A DNA stretch of 41,743 bases from an uncultured Prochlorococcus sp. (GCA_902583265.1 CACHVD010000009.1:1-41743), one strand, 5' to 3'. Shown: positions 17,966 to 27,187, numbered from the stretch's first letter. The notes: generated by a model from the sequence alone, not told the origin. Translations and numbers: made by a program.

Positions 17966-18223
17966 ATGTCAAATCCACTAATAAGAGCATCAGATCATTA
18001 TGTATTATTAGAGCCAGATTCAAAAGAAAAAATTGTATCAAAGCAAGAAGCAATTTTATGGTTGAAAAATTGGCTCAGTAAGACAGAAACACAAACAATA
18101 TATCAAAATATAGAAGATCCTGATCAGGAATTTTTTGAAGAATTATTAGAAAGTACTTATGAATTAGAAATAAAATTAGGATACGTTATCAAATGGTTTG
18201 CAGTAAGAATTGAACCAGATTAA
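17966..18223 (+). CDS. Chlororespiratory reduction 7 (CRR7)-like protein
   Basis: CRR7 is needed in plants to assemble the chloroplast NDH-1 complex, and cyanobacteria keep a short homologue. The 85 residues match the family layout: HYVLLEP near the start, an acidic middle, and the ending ELEIKLGYVIKWFAVRIEP (family form: cEl-lg-YLQWYAVRLEK). With ndhO it is the second NDH-1-linked gene in the window. The stop overlaps the aroK stop by four bases. The start is one base from that of the divergent exported-protein gene. Confidence 0.78.
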   Translation: MSNPLIRASDHYVLLEPDSKEKIVSKQEAILWLKNWLSKTETQTIYQNIEDPDQEFFEELLESTYELEIKLGYVIKWFAVRIEPD

Positions 18224-18777
18224 CTAATTATTTCTTTATGAATTGCATTAATTATTTTCATAGCGACTTCTTCAATATTTTCTCTTTTTACTTTAATTCT
18301 TAAATCTGCTTGTGAATACAAATTTTCTCTAGATTGAAAAATTCTCATATATAAATCATTTAGATTCTTTCCCTGAAGAAGTGGCCTATTTTCAATTTCA
18401 TTTTTCAATCTTTCAATTGCTATATCTTTTTCGAGATCTATCCAAGCAATTATTCCCTGCCTTAAGATTCCCCAGTTTTCCGATTTGGTAACTATTCCTC
18501 CCCCAGTAGAGATTACTAATGAAGGAATTTTGATAGTTTCTTTAAGGCAGTTTGCTTCTATTTCACGGAAATTATTTTCTCCTTCTTCATTGAAAATTTG
18601 ATTGATAGATTTTTTTGCCAAATTCTCTATTAACGAATCTAAATCAATATATTTATATTTCAATAATTCAGCTAGCTTCAAACCGGTTTGTGACTTACCA
18701 GAACCCATCATCCCTATTAAAAATATGCTTCTGCCCTGTAAAGTATGAACTGTTTTTTTGATAATGGATTGTTCCAT
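18220..18777 (-). CDS. aroK: Shikimate kinase
   Basis: AroK phosphorylates shikimate in the pathway to aromatic amino acids and quinones. The 185 residues have the P-loop GMMGSGKSQTG, the shikimate-binding DLDSLIE, the GGGIV loop and the lid with RPLLQG. The third P-loop residue is the expected K-S pair. The gene faces CRR7 with overlapping stop codons and is divergent from the PTPS gene across 50 bases. Confidence 0.95.
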   Translation of the reverse strand: MEQSIIKKTVHTLQGRSIFLIGMMGSGKSQTGLKLAELLKYKYIDLDSLIENLAKKSINQIFNEEGENNFREIEANCLKETIKIPSLVISTGGGIVTKSENWGILRQGIIAWIDLEKDIAIERLKNEIENRPLLQGKNLNDLYMRIFQSRENLYSQADLRIKVKRENIEEVAMKIINAIHKEIIS

Positions 18778-18827
18778 AAAGACAAAAACGTATTTAAAAC
18801 CTTAAGATAGTATTATCGCAGAAAAGT

Positions 18828-19754
18828 ATGACTTCTACACAATCCAAACCATTACATGGAAAAGGACGTGAATGCGTCATAACTCGACGCGCCTGCTTTA
18901 GTTCTAGTCACCGTTATTGGCTTCCTGAAAAAACCCAAGAAGAAAATTTATCTCTTTTTGGAAATTGCAGTATTGCACCAGGTCATGGTCATAATTATGA
19001 ACTTATTGTTTCAATGGGTGGAGAACTAGACTCTGATGGAATGGTACTTAATCTCTCTGATGTAAAACACTCTATTAAAGATAAGGTTACTGGACAGTTA
19101 GATTTTCGTTTTTTAAATGATGTATGGCCTGAATTTAATGTTAATAATAAAGAGGGTATACTTCCCACGACTGAAGCATTAGTAAAGGTTATTTGGAGTC
19201 GTCTAAAGGATGATTTACCTCTCACAAGTCTAAGGCTTTATGAAAACCCAAATTTATGGGCAGATTATTTAGGAAAAAACATGGAAGCATTTTTAACAGT
19301 ACAAACTCATTTTGCAGCCGCTCATAGACTTGCAAAAGAAGAGATTTCCTTTGATGAAAATAAAAAAATCTATGGGAAATGTGCCAGAGTTAATGGACAT
19401 GGTCATAACTATCTTGTCGATATAACTGTAAAAGGAGACATTGATAAAAGAACTGGAATGGTTTGTGACTTATCTGCGCTTCAGGAGATAATTAATGATT
19501 TGGTTGTTGAACAACTAGATCATACTTTTCTAAATAAAGACATCGAATTTTTTCAAGATTGTGTTCCAACTGCTGAAAATATAGCTTTATATATTTCTGA
19601 TATTCTTAAAAATCCAATATATGAACTTGGTGCAACATTACACAAAATAAGACTACAAGAGAGCCCAAATAATGCTGCAGAAATTTATGTTGATCAAAAG
19701 CTAACCAATTCATTGAAGTTGAAACTTGAAAATAGTTTAATCTCACAAACTTGA
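18828..19754 (+). CDS. Tandem-domain 6-pyruvoyl-tetrahydropterin synthase/QueD family protein
   Basis: Two PTPS-fold domains occur in one chain. The C-terminal domain (about 153-290) is complete: zinc His H166, H191 and H193 (HGH), catalytic C185, the D231-H232 pair in LDHTFLN, and E278. The N-terminal domain (about 15-145) keeps H28, C47, H53, H55 and E139 but has LDF (91-93) where the catalytic His should be, so it may be inactive or altered. PTPS/QueD enzymes act on dihydroneopterin triphosphate for pterin or queuosine synthesis; which product is made here is not shown. The next gene, a RibD-C reductase, is coupled through a TTGA overlap. Confidence 0.9.
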   Translation: MTSTQSKPLHGKGRECVITRRACFSSSHRYWLPEKTQEENLSLFGNCSIAPGHGHNYELIVSMGGELDSDGMVLNLSDVKHSIKDKVTGQLDFRFLNDVWPEFNVNNKEGILPTTEALVKVIWSRLKDDLPLTSLRLYENPNLWADYLGKNMEAFLTVQTHFAAAHRLAKEEISFDENKKIYGKCARVNGHGHNYLVDITVKGDIDKRTGMVCDLSALQEIINDLVVEQLDHTFLNKDIEFFQDCVPTAENIALYISDILKNPIYELGATLHKIRLQESPNNAAEIYVDQKLTNSLKLKLENSLISQT

Positions 19755-20401
19755 GTATCCCAAGAGTAATAATTGTTATAGCATCTAGTCTTGATGGGAG
19801 AATTGCATTTCCTGGAGGTGGAGAATCGCATCTTGGAAGCGAAGAAGATAAAAAAATGTTAAATCAACACTTATCAATGGTTGACGCCACCATTTTTGGT
19901 TTAGGTACTTTAGTAGCTCATCAATCAACTTACCTTATTAAAAATCTCAATGGTAATGAAGAAGTAACAATATCAAAAAAACAACCAATCTCCATAGTTG
20001 CTTCAAATAGCAAAAAATTTAACAGTAATTGGGAATACTTTCGTCAACCAATTAGAAGATGGCTAATAAGCTCAAATAAAGTTGATGATTCGTCGAATAA
20101 TGACTTCGAGAAACAACTCTTTTTCGAAGATTCATGGAGTAAAACTTTAATTTCGCTTAAAAAAGAAGGGATAAATGATTTAGCTCTTTTAGGAGGTGCA
20201 AAACTTATAAATTCATTTATAAAAGAGGATCTAATAACAGATATAAAAATTACAATAATTCCACAAATTATTGGAGGTAAATATACATGGATCCCTTCAG
20301 AAAAAACAAATGAGATTTTTAATCTAAAAAGACTATGGGAAATAAAATCAATTAAAAATTTAATGAATAATGAAATTCATATTCATTACAAAAAAATTTG
20401 A
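19751..20401 (+). CDS. RibD C-terminal domain reductase
   Basis: The protein is a stand-alone RibD-C/dihydrofolate-reductase-like domain. Features are VIIVIASSLDGRIAFPGGG at the N-terminus, the VDATIFGLGTLVAHQSTYL segment, and the NADPH region LALLGGAKLINSFIKEDLI. No deaminase domain is attached. Such proteins reduce riboflavin precursors or pterins. Its coupling to the PTPS gene (TTG start overlapping the TGA stop) suggests a pterin substrate; this is inference. The length of 216 residues is normal for a single domain. Confidence 0.85.
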   Translation: MSIPRVIIVIASSLDGRIAFPGGGESHLGSEEDKKMLNQHLSMVDATIFGLGTLVAHQSTYLIKNLNGNEEVTISKKQPISIVASNSKKFNSNWEYFRQPIRRWLISSNKVDDSSNNDFEKQLFFEDSWSKTLISLKKEGINDLALLGGAKLINSFIKEDLITDIKITIIPQIIGGKYTWIPSEKTNEIFNLKRLWEIKSIKNLMNNEIHIHYKKI

Positions 20402-20418
20402 AATAGATTCAATAATAA

Positions 20419-21573
20419 ATGAACCAAAAAATACATAAAGTTGAAATCAAATTGTCAATCAAGGAAATCTCCAAGGAGATATGGAATGAATTAGCAAATG
20501 AAATCAATAATCCATTCTATGAATGGACCTGGCTTAAAAACCTTGAAATATCAAAAAGTGTCTCAAGAGAAACTGGTTGGCAACCTCTATATTTTGTTGC
20601 TTATAAAAATCAAGAAATATTAGGAATTGCTCCACTTTTTTTAAAAAATCATAGCTATGGAGAATTCATTTTTGATCAATCATTTGCAAGATTGGCTCAA
20701 GAGCTGAATTTAAATTATTACCCTAAATTAATTGGAATGAGTCCTTATAGTCCTGTAAATGGATATCAATTTCTTTATAAAAAAAATGAAGATAAGAAAG
20801 AAATTACAAATTTACTCATAAACCGTATCGAAAGCTTTGCGATTACAAACAAAATTTTAAGTTGTAATTTTTTATACATTGACGAAAGCTGGGGCAACCA
20901 TCTTAAATCTTTGGGATACCATAAATGGATAAATTCCAGCAGTGAATGGAGGAGTAATGGAGAGAAGACGTTTGATGATTTTCTTTGTAGATTTAACTCT
21001 AATCAGAGAAAAAATATCAAAAAAGAGAGGAAATCAATTACTAAGCAAGATGTAAAAATAGAAATTTTTAATGAAGATGATATCAACCAAGAAATCCTCA
21101 AAAAAATGCATAATTTTTATGAACAGCATTGTTCTAGGTGGGGAGTTTGGGGAAGTAAATATCTAACATCTACATTTTTCGAAAAAATTGTTGCTAATAA
21201 AAAAAATATTTTACTTTTTAGCGCATCAAAAAATGATTCGAATGATATTTTTGCTATGTCAATGTGCGTTAAAAATAAAAACAACTTATGGGGTAGATAT
21301 TGGGGTAGTCAAGAAGACATATCTAATTTACATTTTGAATTATGTTACTACCAGCCAATTGAATGGGCAATAAAAAATAGTATCCATTTTTTTGATCCTG
21401 GAGCGGGTGGTAAACATAAAAGACGGAGAGGGTTTTTTGCAAAAAGCACCATAAGTTTGCATAAGTGGTTTGACAAAAATATGGAAAATATAATTTATCC
21501 TTGGCTAAATGAAGTTAATAAACAAACCGAGAAGGAAATTGAATTTGAGAATAATTCTATACCCTTTAAATAA
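20419..21573 (+). CDS. FemAB-like/COG3146 acyltransferase
   Basis: This is a GNAT-fold protein of the COG3146 (DUF482) group, sometimes annotated as peptidoglycan-related; the substrate is unknown. The protein has ELANEINNPFYEWTWLKNLE, the GWQPLYFVAYKNQEILGIAP strand, SFARLAQ and the C-terminal FDPGAGGKHKRRRGF, all family features. The length of 384 residues fits. It lies 17 bases after the reductase gene and is probably in the same transcript. Confidence 0.85.
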   Translation: MNQKIHKVEIKLSIKEISKEIWNELANEINNPFYEWTWLKNLEISKSVSRETGWQPLYFVAYKNQEILGIAPLFLKNHSYGEFIFDQSFARLAQELNLNYYPKLIGMSPYSPVNGYQFLYKKNEDKKEITNLLINRIESFAITNKILSCNFLYIDESWGNHLKSLGYHKWINSSSEWRSNGEKTFDDFLCRFNSNQRKNIKKERKSITKQDVKIEIFNEDDINQEILKKMHNFYEQHCSRWGVWGSKYLTSTFFEKIVANKKNILLFSASKNDSNDIFAMSMCVKNKNNLWGRYWGSQEDISNLHFELCYYQPIEWAIKNSIHFFDPGAGGKHKRRRGFFAKSTISLHKWFDKNMENIIYPWLNEVNKQTEKEIEFENNSIPFK

Positions 21574-21632
21574 AAATTTTTTGGCTTTTCTAAAGATTAT
21601 ATTAGTAATATAGTTTTTATTAACTTCTAATA

Positions 21633-22019
21633 ATGGTTTCTAGTAAAAGTTTAGATGAAAAAATAAAGATTGATAATAATCTATCCAACCGATATATAGA
21701 CCTCGATCCAAACGGTTATTTTATTATAAAAGTAGATTTAGAAGAAAATAAAATAATTTTAGAGCACTTTTTAAATAACATCGATGAAGAAGGCTATGCT
21801 CTTGACCCAGAAACAAATGAACCAATTAAATGCGACTCTCAAAATAAAAGAGTAAGTAATGAAGTTTTTAAAGGTATTAGTGCGAAACAACTTGGAATAT
21901 TGATTACTGAAGAAAGAAATGACTTAATAACCAGATTCGATCATGCTCTATATCTAGGCCGGGAACTACAAAAAGCAGAAGAATGTTTATACAAAAAATT
22001 ACCATATATCCAAGATTAA
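21633..22019 (+). CDS. DUF4346 protein
   Basis: The domain is common in cyanobacteria and otherwise often attached to dihydropteroate-synthase-related proteins. It shows DLDPNGYFIIKVDLEENKII, ALDPETNEPIKC, GISAKQLGILI and the ending FDHALYLGRELQKAEECLY followed by YIQD, all in family order. Function is not known. Here it is a lone domain of 128 residues, 60 bases after the acyltransferase gene and 64 bases before petL. Confidence 0.85.
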   Translation: MVSSKSLDEKIKIDNNLSNRYIDLDPNGYFIIKVDLEENKIILEHFLNNIDEEGYALDPETNEPIKCDSQNKRVSNEVFKGISAKQLGILITEERNDLITRFDHALYLGRELQKAEECLYKKLPYIQD

Positions 22020-22083
22020 GAAATTAAACGAAAAAATCTAATCTTTTCATCTGATGTTAAATTAAATAAAAATAATAAAATTA

Positions 22084-22176
22084 ATGAACATCATTTTCTA
22101 TATTGCATTTATTGGTTTTGGTTTTGGAGCTGCTTTCGCATTAGATAAGCTCTTAAGAGCAGTTAAATTAATTTAA
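22084..22176 (+). CDS. petL: Cytochrome b6f subunit PetL-like peptide, 30 aa
   Basis: This short gene fills the space between DUF4346 and rimO. The peptide is one membrane helix: it starts MNIIFYIAFIGFGFGAAFAL and ends DKLLRAVKLI. PetL of cyanobacteria is a single helix of about 30 residues with an N-terminal FYI-x-FI and a C-terminal R/K-x-x-KLI; the fit is good by eye. PetL sits at the edge of the cytochrome b6f complex and affects its stability. Its stop lies two bases from the rimO stop, so the frame fits the gap exactly. The call rests on a short match. Confidence 0.68.
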   Translation: MNIIFYIAFIGFGFGAAFALDKLLRAVKLI

Positions 22177-22178
22177 AA

Positions 22179-23543
22179 CTACAGAATCTTAATAATCTCT
22201 CCATACAAATCATATTCATCAGCGAAAGAAATATTTGCTTCAACAAATTTACCAATATAATTTTTCAAATAATTTTTAGTATTAAAAGATAAAACCACAT
22301 TTCCGTCAATCTCAGGAGCGAAATTGTAGGATCGACCTATTAATTCGTTATTATCTGATATTTTTTCTACCAAAACTTTCATTTTTGAACCAACATATGC
22401 CTGATTTTTATCTTTAGAGATATTTTGTTGAACTGAAATAACATTATCTTTTCTTGCCTCTGCAACCTCTGGCAATACTCTATTTGGTAAATCAAAAGCT
22501 GCAGTTCCATCCTCAGGAGAAAAAATAAACACTCCTACATGATCAAATTTATGCCTATTCAAAAATTCGAGAAGATGTTCAAAATGTTCTTTTTTTTCTC
22601 CTGGGAAACCAACAATAAGACTAGTTCTCAATACAGCAGATGGAATTTCTTCTCTAATTTTCTCCAAAATTGATTCATTCAAAGAAGCTTGCCAAGGTCT
22701 ATTCATACTCTTCAACACATCTGGATGACTATGCTGAAGTGGCAAATCAAAGTAAGGCACGATATTCTTTGAATCTTTGAAAGCTCTAATAACTTCATCA
22801 GTTAAACCTGTTGGATAAGCATAATGTATCCTTATCCAAGGAATTGGAACTTTAGAAAGCTCATTCAAAAGTTTGGCTAATGATGGTTTTCCATAAATAT
22901 CTTGACCATAATTAGTTGTTATTTGACTAATTAATATGATTTCTTGAATACCCTTTTTTGCAAGACTTTTGGCTTCTGAAACTATAGATTCTATTCTTCT
23001 ACTTCTTTGAGGACCTCTCAACTTAGGAATAATACAAAAAGCACAATTATAATTGCAGCCTTCAGCAATGCGAAGATACGCAACAAATTTATTTTTATCT
23101 ACAAAACGAGGTATTTCCTCATCTGCAATAAATTCAGGTATTTTTGAAACTTCATTAACGATTTCCCCTTTTTCTACTCTATCTAAAACCTTGGCTATCT
23201 TTTGATAATCTCCTGTTCCAACCAAACCTTTTATTTCAGGGATTTCTTTTATAAGCTCATCTTTAAAATGCTGAGCCATACAGCCTGCAACTATTACTTC
23301 TTTTCCTTGATTTGTATATTCTAAAATTTTTCTAATAGATTCTTCTCTAGCTGTTTCAATAAAACTGCAAGTATTTACAACAACAACATTTGCATCATTT
23401 ATATTGCTGTCTACTTCATAACCCTCTTTATCTAATAAGCCTTGCATATGTTCAGTATCAACAAGATTTTTCTCACAACCAACATGACTGAATGCAATCT
23501 TAGATAGTTTTTTTTCTTTTACATTGAGACTATTTTGTTTCAC
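22179..23543 (-). CDS. rimO: Ribosomal protein S12 methylthiotransferase RimO
   Basis: RimO is a radical-SAM enzyme that methylthiolates an Asp in ribosomal protein S12. The UPF0004 domain supplies cysteines C23 ([10 protein letters not shown]), C59 and C88 for one cluster. The radical-SAM motif [10 protein letters not shown] gives C163, C167 and C170. A TRAM domain ends the protein. The GCEKNLVD opening separates RimO from MiaB. The start codon is GTG. The length of 454 residues is typical. Confidence 0.95.
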   Translation of the reverse strand: MKQNSLNVKEKKLSKIAFSHVGCEKNLVDTEHMQGLLDKEGYEVDSNINDANVVVVNTCSFIETAREESIRKILEYTNQGKEVIVAGCMAQHFKDELIKEIPEIKGLVGTGDYQKIAKVLDRVEKGEIVNEVSKIPEFIADEEIPRFVDKNKFVAYLRIAEGCNYNCAFCIIPKLRGPQRSRRIESIVSEAKSLAKKGIQEIILISQITTNYGQDIYGKPSLAKLLNELSKVPIPWIRIHYAYPTGLTDEVIRAFKDSKNIVPYFDLPLQHSHPDVLKSMNRPWQASLNESILEKIREEIPSAVLRTSLIVGFPGEKKEHFEHLLEFLNRHKFDHVGVFIFSPEDGTAAFDLPNRVLPEVAEARKDNVISVQQNISKDKNQAYVGSKMKVLVEKISDNNELIGRSYNFAPEIDGNVVLSFNTKNYLKNYIGKFVEANISFADEYDLYGEIIKIL

Positions 23544-23648
23544 AACTTGAAAAATAAGAATTAAAAGATTTAAAAAGCATTTCGTATATAACTCTCATGC
23601 CAAGATAATATTAGGATAGATAATGTAAATAACAAACTTTCTTTTTTT

Positions 23649-24584
23649 ATGGCCCTTAAGACTTTAAACAGAAGAAATACAAAAGATTTGAAATGGCCAA
23701 AAATCATAATCGCAATTCTTAGTACTATAGGCTTAGTTGATACAGGTTCGATTACTTTAAAAAACTGGGATTTATTTACTTCGCTTTCATGCCCAGGGAT
23801 ACAAAATGGTTGTGAAACAGTTTTAAATAGTCCTTGGGGTACTTTATTTGAAAATAATCAAGTTAATATACCTCTCTCATTAGCTGGATTTATAACATAT
23901 TTATCAATATTAGTTATCACAATAATACTCTCGCTTAATTTAATTTCCCCAAAAGAAAAACTAAATAAGTTTTTATGGTGGTTAGTATTTCTCATTTCTT
24001 GTGCGTCATCAACATTTAGCTTTTTATTGATAAATATAATGTTTTTTAAGATTGAAGCATATTGCTTTTTTTGTATACTTTCAGCAATTTTATCGTTTTC
24101 TATCTTTATAATTTCTATGATTGGAGCAAAGTTTGAAAGTAGAGAACCTATGATTTTTAGAGGTTTCATTGTAGCCATTAGTGTCCTGCTCGGGGGATTA
24201 ATATGGTCAACAAATGTTGACCCCTCTAATGCTATTGATGTTGCAAACCCCACTGAAAATGTATCACCAATAATCACCACTTCAAGCTCTCCCCAGAAGG
24301 TAAAGTTTGCAAAATTTTTAAGTGTAAACAACATTGTTATGTATAGTGCATACTGGTGCCCGCATTGCCACGATCAGAAACAATTATTTGGTAAGGAAGC
24401 AGTTAAAGAATTAAAAGTAGTTGAGTGTGCTAAAGATGGTAAAGATAATGAGTATGAGCTATGCCAAACGAAAGGAATCAGTGGATTTCCTTCATGGGAA
24501 ATAAATGGAAAAATTATTAGCGGTACGCGTGACTTAAATGAACTAGCAACGAAAACAGACTATCAGGGAGATCTTAATTTTTAA
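23649..24584 (+). CDS. VKOR-thioredoxin fusion (LTO1-like)
   Basis: This membrane protein forms disulfides in the thylakoid lumen or periplasm, passing electrons to a quinone. The N-terminal VKOR domain has loop cysteines C48 and C55, the catalytic C139-F-F-C142 pair in a helix, and four membrane segments. A further segment (about 170-187) leads to a thioredoxin-like domain with CPHC at 237-240. The arrangement matches the plant LTO1 and cyanobacterial VKOR proteins. Its end overlaps nadB by 11 bases. Confidence 0.93.
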   Translation: MALKTLNRRNTKDLKWPKIIIAILSTIGLVDTGSITLKNWDLFTSLSCPGIQNGCETVLNSPWGTLFENNQVNIPLSLAGFITYLSILVITIILSLNLISPKEKLNKFLWWLVFLISCASSTFSFLLINIMFFKIEAYCFFCILSAILSFSIFIISMIGAKFESREPMIFRGFIVAISVLLGGLIWSTNVDPSNAIDVANPTENVSPIITTSSSPQKVKFAKFLSVNNIVMYSAYWCPHCHDQKQLFGKEAVKELKVVECAKDGKDNEYELCQTKGISGFPSWEINGKIISGTRDLNELATKTDYQGDLNF

Positions 24585-26241
24585 TAAATCTTTTTTGAAT
24601 TTTTTGATCTAACTGTTGTCTAGTATGGCATTCCCAATTTTTATCTTTATCAGGGAAATCATCTCGATAATGCCCTCCTCTACTTTCTTCTCTAAATAGA
24701 CAAGCTTTTAATAAAGTTATGGTGGTTATTTGTCTATTCTTTAAATCAAGTAAAAGATTTAATGCTCTTCTATTGCGTTCACTAAGTTTTATTTTTTGAT
24801 AAAATTTTATTTTTTCAAGAGAACTTAGTAAAACATTTTTTTGTAATTGAGAAATATCGGCTTGAATATAATGTAAAAATTTACTCATATTTACATTATT
24901 TCGAGATACGCCTAAATTTAACCAACAAAGTTTTCTTAGTTCATCAATTTTTTCAGCAATTATAGAAATTTGATCTTCTTTAGGATCTTCAGTATCAAAC
25001 TCTTGAAATGATCTATCAAATTTTTCATCTTTAGAAAATTCATTCAAAACAATTGAAGACATTTTTCTTGCGAAAACAAGACACTCCATCAGTGAATTAC
25101 TTGCCAGTCTATTAGCACCATGCACACCTGTAGAAGCAACTTCTCCAACGGCATATAATCCTTTTCTTGTTGAAGATGCATTTAGATCAGTTTTAACACC
25201 TCCCATCCAATAATGAGCTGCAGGAGCTACGGGAATAATCTCATTTAAGGGGTTAACGCCATAATCCTGACATCGACTTAAGATCGTGGGGAAGCGCTCT
25301 ACAATTTTTTCTGGGTCAATATACCGAAGATCTAAACCAACATGGTCTACATCATTATCATGCATATTTTTCATAATTGCTCTACTTACCTGATCTCTAG
25401 TAGCTAGATCACGATTCTCAAGATTTTTAACTGGACTTTCACCATTTTTATCAACTAAAATCGCTCCTTCCCCTCTAAGTGCCTCAGATATTAAGAAGCA
25501 AGGTGCACCATAAAATTTTAAAGCTGTTGGATGAAACTGCACGAACTCTAAATCTTCGATAGCAGCTCCTGCTTTCCATGCAAGAGCGATCCCTTCACCA
25601 GAAGATTGGGCAGGATTTGTTGTATTTGTAAATAAGTGCCCACCCCCACCTGTAGCCAAAACAACAGCTCTAGATTTAATCCAATATAAATTTGCTCCAT
25701 CAAGAACCTGAACTCCTCTACATTCTTTATTTTCAATGAGAAGTTCAGTTACTCTTACACCCCTGCAGTGAAGAATATTTTTTTGATTCTCAATATGATC
25801 TTCTAGAACTTCAACTAATGCTCGACCAGTACGATCTTTAACATGTAAGACTCTTCTGCGTGAATGGGCTGCTTCCAAGGTAGTAGCTAGTTGATCAGAA
25901 CTTTGATCAAAAATCATCCCTAAATTCTGCAACCTTTCTACGCAACCTGGAGCTTCTCTAACTAGCATTTCTACAGCTTGAAAATCACATAGTCCATCTC
26001 CTGCTTTTAAAGTATCCTCAGCATGAAGATCAAATGAATCATCTTGTCTAACAACAGATGCAATTCCTCCTTGAGCCCATCTACTAGAAGATACCTTACT
26101 AGTATTTCTATTTAAAAGAAGCACTTTTAAATTTGAGGGTAATTCAAGACAAGTCATAAGGCCAGCAGCTCCAGCGCCTATAACGATTACATCCCAATTA
26201 TTTATTGGTATTTCTTCTTGCGAAAATGGAGGCCTTAACAT
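24574..26241 (-). CDS. nadB: L-aspartate oxidase
   Basis: NadB oxidises aspartate to iminoaspartate, the first step of de novo NAD synthesis. The FAD motif VIVIGAGAAGLMT-type appears at residues 18-29 (VIGAGAAGLMTCL), with the SSRWAQGGIASV segment, HSRRRVLHVKDRTGRALV and HYWMGGVKTDLNASSTRKGL. The length of 555 residues is normal. Its ATG overlaps the stop of the DUF3120 gene (TAATG), so they are coupled. The 3' end overlaps the VKOR gene on the other strand. Confidence 0.95.
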   Translation of the reverse strand: MLRPPFSQEEIPINNWDVIVIGAGAAGLMTCLELPSNLKVLLLNRNTSKVSSSRWAQGGIASVVRQDDSFDLHAEDTLKAGDGLCDFQAVEMLVREAPGCVERLQNLGMIFDQSSDQLATTLEAAHSRRRVLHVKDRTGRALVEVLEDHIENQKNILHCRGVRVTELLIENKECRGVQVLDGANLYWIKSRAVVLATGGGGHLFTNTTNPAQSSGEGIALAWKAGAAIEDLEFVQFHPTALKFYGAPCFLISEALRGEGAILVDKNGESPVKNLENRDLATRDQVSRAIMKNMHDNDVDHVGLDLRYIDPEKIVERFPTILSRCQDYGVNPLNEIIPVAPAAHYWMGGVKTDLNASSTRKGLYAVGEVASTGVHGANRLASNSLMECLVFARKMSSIVLNEFSKDEKFDRSFQEFDTEDPKEDQISIIAEKIDELRKLCWLNLGVSRNNVNMSKFLHYIQADISQLQKNVLLSSLEKIKFYQKIKLSERNRRALNLLLDLKNRQITTITLLKACLFREESRGGHYRDDFPDKDKNWECHTRQQLDQKIQKRFIKN

Positions 26242-27008
26242 TAAACCAATCCACTAAAAGTTGGTTGCAGAATTGCTAAAACAACAAAAATACCATCAAC
26301 AATTAATGTCGTTTGAATTACGTAACCAGAAACTAAGAGTGCTTTACCACTAGTGGTATTAATCGTGGCAGAATCTAAAATTTCTTTTGAAATAAACCAA
26401 AGTATAAGAGCAACAAAAACAATAATTGATAATGCTTTTATTTGAATAAGACTCTCAGAGGTTTTTTGAAGAATCATAGGTGCATTTTCAGAATCTGCTG
26501 CAATTACCTGCCTCCATTGATCCATAATTCCGATTAAAAATATTGTTATGTCGGTAACTGCGGTTCCAAACAAAGAAGAGATATAAAAACTTGAACCTAT
26601 TTTCCAATTAGTACCAAATCCAATTAAGGCTAATGGGAAAACTACAGCTTCAACAGGTATGTGTAGGATAGGAAATGGGCTTAACCATCCCCAGAACAAA
26701 CATCCACCAAGCCAACTACCTGATACTCCAAGTAATAATGAACTAACAATAAACCACTTATTTGATCCTTTTTGATTCAAAACAATTGCCACTAAGACAA
26801 TAACAAAAGTAAAACAAAGCGCACTTATTGGTTCTAATCTCACCCAAGGGGCTTGAACAAAAATAGGTAAAATTACAAAAAAAGAAGACCACAATCTTAA
26901 AGATATAGGATTTGATAAAAAAATATTTTCGAATGAATCAACTGTCTTATGAGATTCATAGTTGAATTTATCTTTTACGTCTAAATTTTTTGTAATTAAT
27001 TCTTTCAA
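26241..27008 (-). CDS. DUF3120 membrane protein
   Basis: This is a cyanobacteria-specific integral membrane family of unknown function. About six hydrophobic segments follow a charged N-terminal tail of roughly 35 residues. SNPISLRLWSSFFVILPIFV, FQAPWVRLEP-like QAPWVRLEPISAL and GGCLFWGWLSPFPILHIPVE are its conserved parts. The start codon is TTG and no Met occurs near the N-terminus. It is translationally coupled to nadB. Confidence 0.82.
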   Translation of the reverse strand: MKELITKNLDVKDKFNYESHKTVDSFENIFLSNPISLRLWSSFFVILPIFVQAPWVRLEPISALCFTFVIVLVAIVLNQKGSNKWFIVSSLLLGVSGSWLGGCLFWGWLSPFPILHIPVEAVVFPLALIGFGTNWKIGSSFYISSLFGTAVTDITIFLIGIMDQWRQVIAADSENAPMILQKTSESLIQIKALSIIVFVALILWFISKEILDSATINTTSGKALLVSGYVIQTTLIVDGIFVVLAILQPTFSGLV

Positions 27009-27027
27009 TGAAAAAGGTTTATTTTAA

Positions 27028-27141
27028 TTAATCTAAATCGTGTTTTAGAAAACTGCGAATGCCATATTTTAATAAATGAAAGGCCCATAACTTAACATCT
27101 ATATTTAGTTTTTTAAAAGTATTTAATACACTTTGAGTCAT
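27028..27141 (-). CDS. Possible small protein, 37 aa
   Basis: In the 179-base gap between DUF3120 and the DUF512 gene there is an ATG-started frame on the minus strand. It reads MTQSVLNTFKKLNIDVKLWA, then a basic helix ending KHDLD. It is amphipathic and plausible as a short peptide, but there is no clear ribosome binding site and no known family. It could be chance in AT-rich DNA or the leader of the DUF3120-nadB transcript. Confidence 0.25.
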   Translation of the reverse strand: MTQSVLNTFKKLNIDVKLWAFHLLKYGIRSFLKHDLD

Positions 27142-27187
27142 ATATAAGTTTAGAATAAATATAAATAAGAGTATTTGGCCTTAAATT

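Noticed and set aside
23858-24334. Long minus-strand frame opposite the VKOR gene
   Set aside because: The VKOR frame has catalytic cysteines and a thioredoxin motif; the opposite frame has none and is a shadow.
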